From NCBI GenBank assembly GCA_903891045.1, contig CAITDH010000277.1, positions 1 through 32,434 of the forward strand: 32,434 nucleotides of DNA, given 5' to 3'. The DNA is from an uncultured Desulfobulbaceae bacterium. Lineage in GTDB: Bacteria; Desulfobacterota; Desulfobulbia; Desulfobulbales; Desulfocapsaceae. A program made the position numbers and the translations under genes. Within the stretch, counting starts at the first letter, position 1. Each line of letters begins with the position of its first letter. Of this stretch, positions 28,304 through 32,434 are shown one piece after another. The notes under the pieces were generated by a model. The model had not been told where the DNA came from. It saw only the letters and a list, made by a program, of their open reading frames with translations, and searched no databases.

Positions 28304-29650
28304 TCAGACTTCAACCTTGTCTTGTTCTGTTTCTATCGCATACCAATCAATCTTTCTCGTTATATACATAACCGCAGTCAGGACAATAAAGAGCCCCATA
28401 CTGCCCATGATCAAAGCATAATCTTCTAATTGAAGCACAACAAACAAGTATGCATACAAAATTGTCAGCACGCCCGAAATAGTAAAAGAAAACCGCAAAT
28501 TCTTGAGTATTCCCATAGAGTAACAAGTAATAACAAATGTAACCGCCAGAGCAGAGAGTATGTATGCAAAATTAAAATTTATATACTCAGATAGGGAAAG
28601 CAATAAAGTATAAAACAGCAGAATAGCCATACCGATCAAAAGATATTGTATGGGATGAACTCTGCGTTTATTGATTATTTCTGAAAAGAAAAAAGCAGCA
28701 AATGTAAAAACAATAAACATAACAGCATACTTGGAAAGTCTTGTTGTTTTTTGATAAATATCTGCTGTCAAAATTAATTTCAACCCAAATGCCGATTCCA
28801 TCACCTTGTATTGACTGCCTTCCCAAAATTGAGGATAATTTCTATTCAAATGCAAGACTTTCCATTCTGCCGAAAAGCCATCCTTTGTCACCTCCCTTGA
28901 TACGGGTAAAAAGGCTCCATTAAAACTTGGAGAAGGCCAACTTGATTGAATTTTAACAATATTAGTCTCGGCAACAGGAATAAAACTGATTTGCTGACTG
29001 CCATTGAGGTTCAAAGAAAAGGAAAAAGAATTCACCCCATCCGAAGATAAGGGTTGTATCAAAGCTCCAACTCCAGAAGAAGCTATGTCTGCTGTTTTCA
29101 GCCCCGGATTACAATCATAGCTGGACTGATTGAATTTAACGACTATTCTCTCCTGAATTCCGCGCATATCCGTAATTCCAATTGAAAAAAAGGTCTTATC
29201 CCAAAGGATGTTTTCCTGATTGATATTTAATTGATCCAGAGGTGGAAGCTTAAAATTGCCATCAAAGGTAAGTACCATATTGTACAACACTGCCTCATAG
29301 AGACTTCTATATCGAACCTCCGGCTTTATCCTTCCTGAAATATTTAATGTTTCCGGAAGGATATATAGATAATTTACATTAAATTTTTCTTTGTCTTTAT
29401 CATCTTTATAGAAATGTTTATACGGTATGGTAATAAATGGCCCCGTAATTGTTTGACTTGCCCCCCATTTCTCGCTGAGTTCACCGACCACCGAATTTCT
29501 CCTCAACTCCCTTTCATTGATTAGAGAACTTATCATCATTGTTGGTATCAAAAGTGCCAACACCAGAATGCCAATTGACACTATTTTTAACGTTGCGGAA
29601 TTCTTGACATAAGCAGATGCTTTTTTTATGGGATCTTGTGAAATGATCAT
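28304..29650 (-). CDS. creD: CreD-family inner membrane protein
   Basis: N-terminal TM LKIVSIGILVLALLIPTMMISSLINERE, then periplasmic region and C-terminal multi-TM YLLIGMAILLFYTLLLSLSEYINFNFAY typical of CreD. Confidence 0.88.
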   Translation of the reverse strand: MIISQDPIKKASAYVKNSATLKIVSIGILVLALLIPTMMISSLINERELRRNSVVGELSEKWGASQTITGPFITIPYKHFYKDDKDKEKFNVNYLYILPETLNISGRIKPEVRYRSLYEAVLYNMVLTFDGNFKLPPLDQLNINQENILWDKTFFSIGITDMRGIQERIVVKFNQSSYDCNPGLKTADIASSGVGALIQPLSSDGVNSFSFSLNLNGSQQISFIPVAETNIVKIQSSWPSPSFNGAFLPVSREVTKDGFSAEWKVLHLNRNYPQFWEGSQYKVMESAFGLKLILTADIYQKTTRLSKYAVMFIVFTFAAFFFSEIINKRRVHPIQYLLIGMAILLFYTLLLSLSEYINFNFAYILSALAVTFVITCYSMGILKNLRFSFTISGVLTILYAYLFVVLQLEDYALIMGSMGLFIVLTAVMYITRKIDWYAIETEQDKVEV

Positions 29651-29695
29651 TTTCCCCTCTCTGGGAATAAATTTTACTCATGCATAGATTTGTAA

Positions 29696-31069
29696 TTAAC
29701 TCTTATCCCTGATAAGGGCCAACAGCTCCCTGGTTTTTTCGGCCAGCAGTGCTGGATCATTGCGGCTCTCCACATTGAGGCGGAGCAGCGGTTCGGTATT
29801 GGACTTGCGGATATTAAACCGAAAGTCGGGAAAAGTCACACTCAGACCGTCGGTTTCATCCTCTTCCCCCTGCGCAAATCGGGCCTTGACCCGGGCAATG
29901 GCCGCATCCGGGTCATCGACCACGCTGTTGATCTCGCCGGAGACCGGATAGGCCGCCATCCGGTCTTCCACCAAACTAGTGAGAGTTACATTCTTTCTGG
30001 AGAGGAGCGAGCAGATCAGCAGCCAGGGAACCATCCCCGAGTCGCAGTAGCCGAAATCCCGAAAATAATGATGGGCGGACATCTCACCGCCGTAGATCGC
30101 ATCCTCCTGGCGCATCCGCTCCTTGATGAAGGCGTGGCCGGTCCGGGTCATCACCGGGATCCCACCTGCACCCTGTACCTGTTCCTGGGTATTCCAGATC
30201 AGACGCGGATCATGAAGGATCTTACCATTCGGTTCCTGGGCCAGGAGCTCCTGGGCCAGCAGGCCGACGATATAATAGCCCTCAATGAAATTGCCCTGCG
30301 CATCCCAGAAAAAACAGCGGTCAAAATCACCATCCCAGGCAATACCCAGATCGGCCCCGTGCTCACGCACCAGCCGGGCAGTCTCTTCTCGTTTTTCCGG
30401 CAGCAAGGGATTGGGGACGCCATGGGGAAAGGTGCCGTCCGGCTCATGAAAGGCCTTGATAAAGGTAAAGGGCAGATGCGGCTCCAGCAGATCAATCACC
30501 GCCCCGGCGCAGCCATTACCGCTGTTGACCACCAGCTTCAGGGGTTTCAGCGTGGCCAGATCTACATAGCCAAGGAGGTGCTGGATATAGCTGGCCTTGC
30601 CGGCAACGCTGCTCCGTTTTCCTTTAATCGCTGACAACGCCGCCAACCTGTCGCTGACAATCATCTCCGCCATTGCCTTCAGTCCCGATTTTCCGGTCAC
30701 GGGCCGCGACCCAACCGTCACCAGCTTCATGCCGTTATAATCCGCCGGATTGTGACTGGCGGTGACCACAATTCCACCATCCACCCCATCCGACTCCAGA
30801 CTGAAGGCTGCGTGATAAATCTCCTCCGTGCCGCACAGGCCCAGATCCAGGATATCGACCCCTGAGTCGAGCAACCCTGAGATCAGGGCCTTGGTCAGTG
30901 ATGCACTGCTCAGACGGATATCACGCCCGACCACCACCTTTCGCGGCGCAAAGACGGCGGCAAAGGCCCGCCCTATGTCTCTTGCCAATTGCGGGTTAAG
31001 CTCGTCCGGTACCCGGCCCCGGATGTCATAGGCCTTGAAACAGGCCGGGATGGTTAGAGTGGTTTTCAT
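29696..31069 (-). CDS. manB: Phosphomannomutase/phosphoglucomutase
   Basis: FKAYDIRGRVPDELN, VVTASHNPADYNGMKLV catalytic Ser loop, DGDFDRCFFWD metal loop, GGEMSAHHYF sugar loop. Confidence 0.94.
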   Translation of the reverse strand: MKTTLTIPACFKAYDIRGRVPDELNPQLARDIGRAFAAVFAPRKVVVGRDIRLSSASLTKALISGLLDSGVDILDLGLCGTEEIYHAAFSLESDGVDGGIVVTASHNPADYNGMKLVTVGSRPVTGKSGLKAMAEMIVSDRLAALSAIKGKRSSVAGKASYIQHLLGYVDLATLKPLKLVVNSGNGCAGAVIDLLEPHLPFTFIKAFHEPDGTFPHGVPNPLLPEKREETARLVREHGADLGIAWDGDFDRCFFWDAQGNFIEGYYIVGLLAQELLAQEPNGKILHDPRLIWNTQEQVQGAGGIPVMTRTGHAFIKERMRQEDAIYGGEMSAHHYFRDFGYCDSGMVPWLLICSLLSRKNVTLTSLVEDRMAAYPVSGEINSVVDDPDAAIARVKARFAQGEEDETDGLSVTFPDFRFNIRKSNTEPLLRLNVESRNDPALLAEKTRELLALIRDKS

Positions 31070-31095
31070 CGGTTTGTTCTCCTGCTACTGAATTG

Positions 31096-31875
31096 CTAGG
31101 CCAGACGCACCAGCTCGACCGCGCCCATCGCCCCCATCACCTCACCACAGATCACCACGGCCCCTTCGATGCCCTCGATCTCCCTGGCCTTGGCCAGCGC
31201 CCGCTCAACACCTGCCTTGGCACTGAGCGTTGTGCCCACCTCATTGCCAATACAGGTTGCCATAGCATCGGCCAGGGCTGTTGATCTGGCCACCACGGTC
31301 ACCGCATCGGCCTTACCAAAACTAAGCGAATGGCCCACTGTGCCTGATGAGGTACAGACCCCAACCGGCATCTGCGAAGGGAGCAGACGCAGACCAACCT
31401 TATAACTCAGTGGGGACTGCCCGGCAAAGATGGCCACCGAACACTCCTGGAGCCGCTGCACATAAATATCCCCACCATTTTCGACAATAATCTCTTCAAC
31501 CCCCTCGGCTGCCAGCGCCTTGCCTACAAACTCGGCAATGGCGCCTGCCACTGCGGCCATGGGGCCAACCCCTGCCTGCTGAGCAGCGGCAAGCATCTCT
31601 CGTACCAGGGGCGGCGCCAGAAAATCCATGGCCATGGGATCAAGCGTTGCTAAAAACAGCGGATGCTTTACAATATAATTTTCAAGCTGCAGACGATACT
31701 GAAGGACAAGCTCGGTTGCCCGCTCTTTCACATCCCTTGTAGCAAGGATATGGAGATCAGTCTCCTGAATCAACACCTGGGTTGCCACCAGTCCTGTCTG
31801 ATCCGGAAACTGGCGATAACTCCGGATGCGGTATGATTCCGGTTTTTTAAGGCGTCTTCCTGCTTTCATATCCAT
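31096..31875 (-). CDS. UPF0280 family (ApbE-like fold) protein
   Basis: GPMAAVAGAIAEFVGKAL...IIVENGGDIYVQ and VCTSSGTVGHSLSFGKADAVTVVA motifs. Confidence 0.85.
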   Translation of the reverse strand: MDMKAGRRLKKPESYRIRSYRQFPDQTGLVATQVLIQETDLHILATRDVKERATELVLQYRLQLENYIVKHPLFLATLDPMAMDFLAPPLVREMLAAAQQAGVGPMAAVAGAIAEFVGKALAAEGVEEIIVENGGDIYVQRLQECSVAIFAGQSPLSYKVGLRLLPSQMPVGVCTSSGTVGHSLSFGKADAVTVVARSTALADAMATCIGNEVGTTLSAKAGVERALAKAREIEGIEGAVVICGEVMGAMGAVELVRLA

Positions 31876-31901
31876 TTCCTGACTGCTATATTCCCGACCA
31901 T

Positions 31902-32434
31902 ATGATTATGATGCCGGCTCGACGCGATCTTGTCCTTCTTTTTACCCGTTACCCCGAACCTGGAAGGTGCAAGACCCGACTTATTCCGGCACTGGGACGG
32001 GATGGGGCCGCAGATCTCCACCGGGATATGACCCACCGGGTCCTTGCCCAACTGACCAAACTGGCAGCCATCCACCCACATCTCCTGGAGATCCACTACG
32101 ACGGTGGCACCGAGGAGCAGATGCGCTTATGGCTCGACGCGGGCCGCCACTACCGGCAGCAGGCAGATGGCGACATCGGCTGCCGGATGCAGGCTGCCAT
32201 CTGCCGTCACCAAAGCCGGATGCAACGACTGCTTCTCATCGGCTCCGACTGCCCGGACCTTACCGCCGAGATTCTGGAGGAGGCCTTTATTGCCCTAACC
32301 ACTCATGATCTTGTCCTGGGCCCGGCCTTTGATGGCGGCTACTACCTGATCGGAACGCGCCAGGAAAGCTCAAGTCTTATCTGCCGCACCCTGTTCCAGG
32401 ATATGCCATGGGGTACGGATGATGTGTACCCAAC
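31902..32434 (+). CDS. TIGR04282/DUF2064-type glycosyltransferase, truncated by window end
   Basis: Manual translation MIMMPARRDLVLLFTRYPEPGRCKTRLIPALGRDGAADLHRDMTHRVL...LLLIGSDCPDLTAEILEEAF...LVLGPAFDGGYYLIGTR; no stop before 32434, so absent from the ORF track. Confidence 0.85.
   Translation, partial: MIMMPARRDLVLLFTRYPEPGRCKTRLIPALGRDGAADLHRDMTHRVLAQLTKLAAIHPHLLEIHYDGGTEEQMRLWLDAGRHYRQQADGDIGCRMQAAICRHQSRMQRLLLIGSDCPDLTAEILEEAFIALTTHDLVLGPAFDGGYYLIGTRQESSSLICRTLFQDMPWGTDDVYP

Noticed and set aside
1-32434. tRNA or rRNA genes, complete transposases, integrases, phage genes, restriction or toxin-antitoxin systems
   Set aside because: Looked for by eye and not found; a short tRNA could still be missed without tRNAscan-SE.

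Overview
The window is a chromosomal segment that looks like a Desulfobacterota-type anaerobe; this taxonomic guess is inferred from HdrC/MvhD/MetV-type proteins, an 11-heme cytochrome and protein style. No complete IS, phage, CRISPR, rRNA or tRNA was recognised. Main content, left to right: a short AT-rich accessory edge with a nested inverted-repeat element and a Sel1-repeat protein; an iron-type alcohol dehydrogenase; a SulP transporter; a single-ORF endonuclease III-exonuclease III fusion; lgt; mnmG; a methyltransferase; the conserved rpmH-rnpA-yidD-yidC-jag-mnmE block; a DUF4405-like membrane protein; a run of five small envelope/secreted proteins downstream of an NtrC-type two-component system; hpt; an HdrC-like/MvhD/MetV redox cluster without metF; an 11-CXXCH cytochrome with a tandem 72-aa repeat; a 187-bp MITE-like element with 23-bp terminal inverted repeats and an 8-bp target duplication; manC-creD-manB-UPF0280; and the start of a TIGR04282/DUF2064-type glycosyltransferase that runs off the right edge. 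The observations I would follow up first are the Nth-Xth fusion, the MITE-like element, the heptamer array bounded by an 11-bp direct repeat, the nested hairpin at the left edge, the small envelope-protein cluster with sigma54-like sites, and the MetV cluster lacking MetF. All family calls come from reading motifs by eye; no searches were run.
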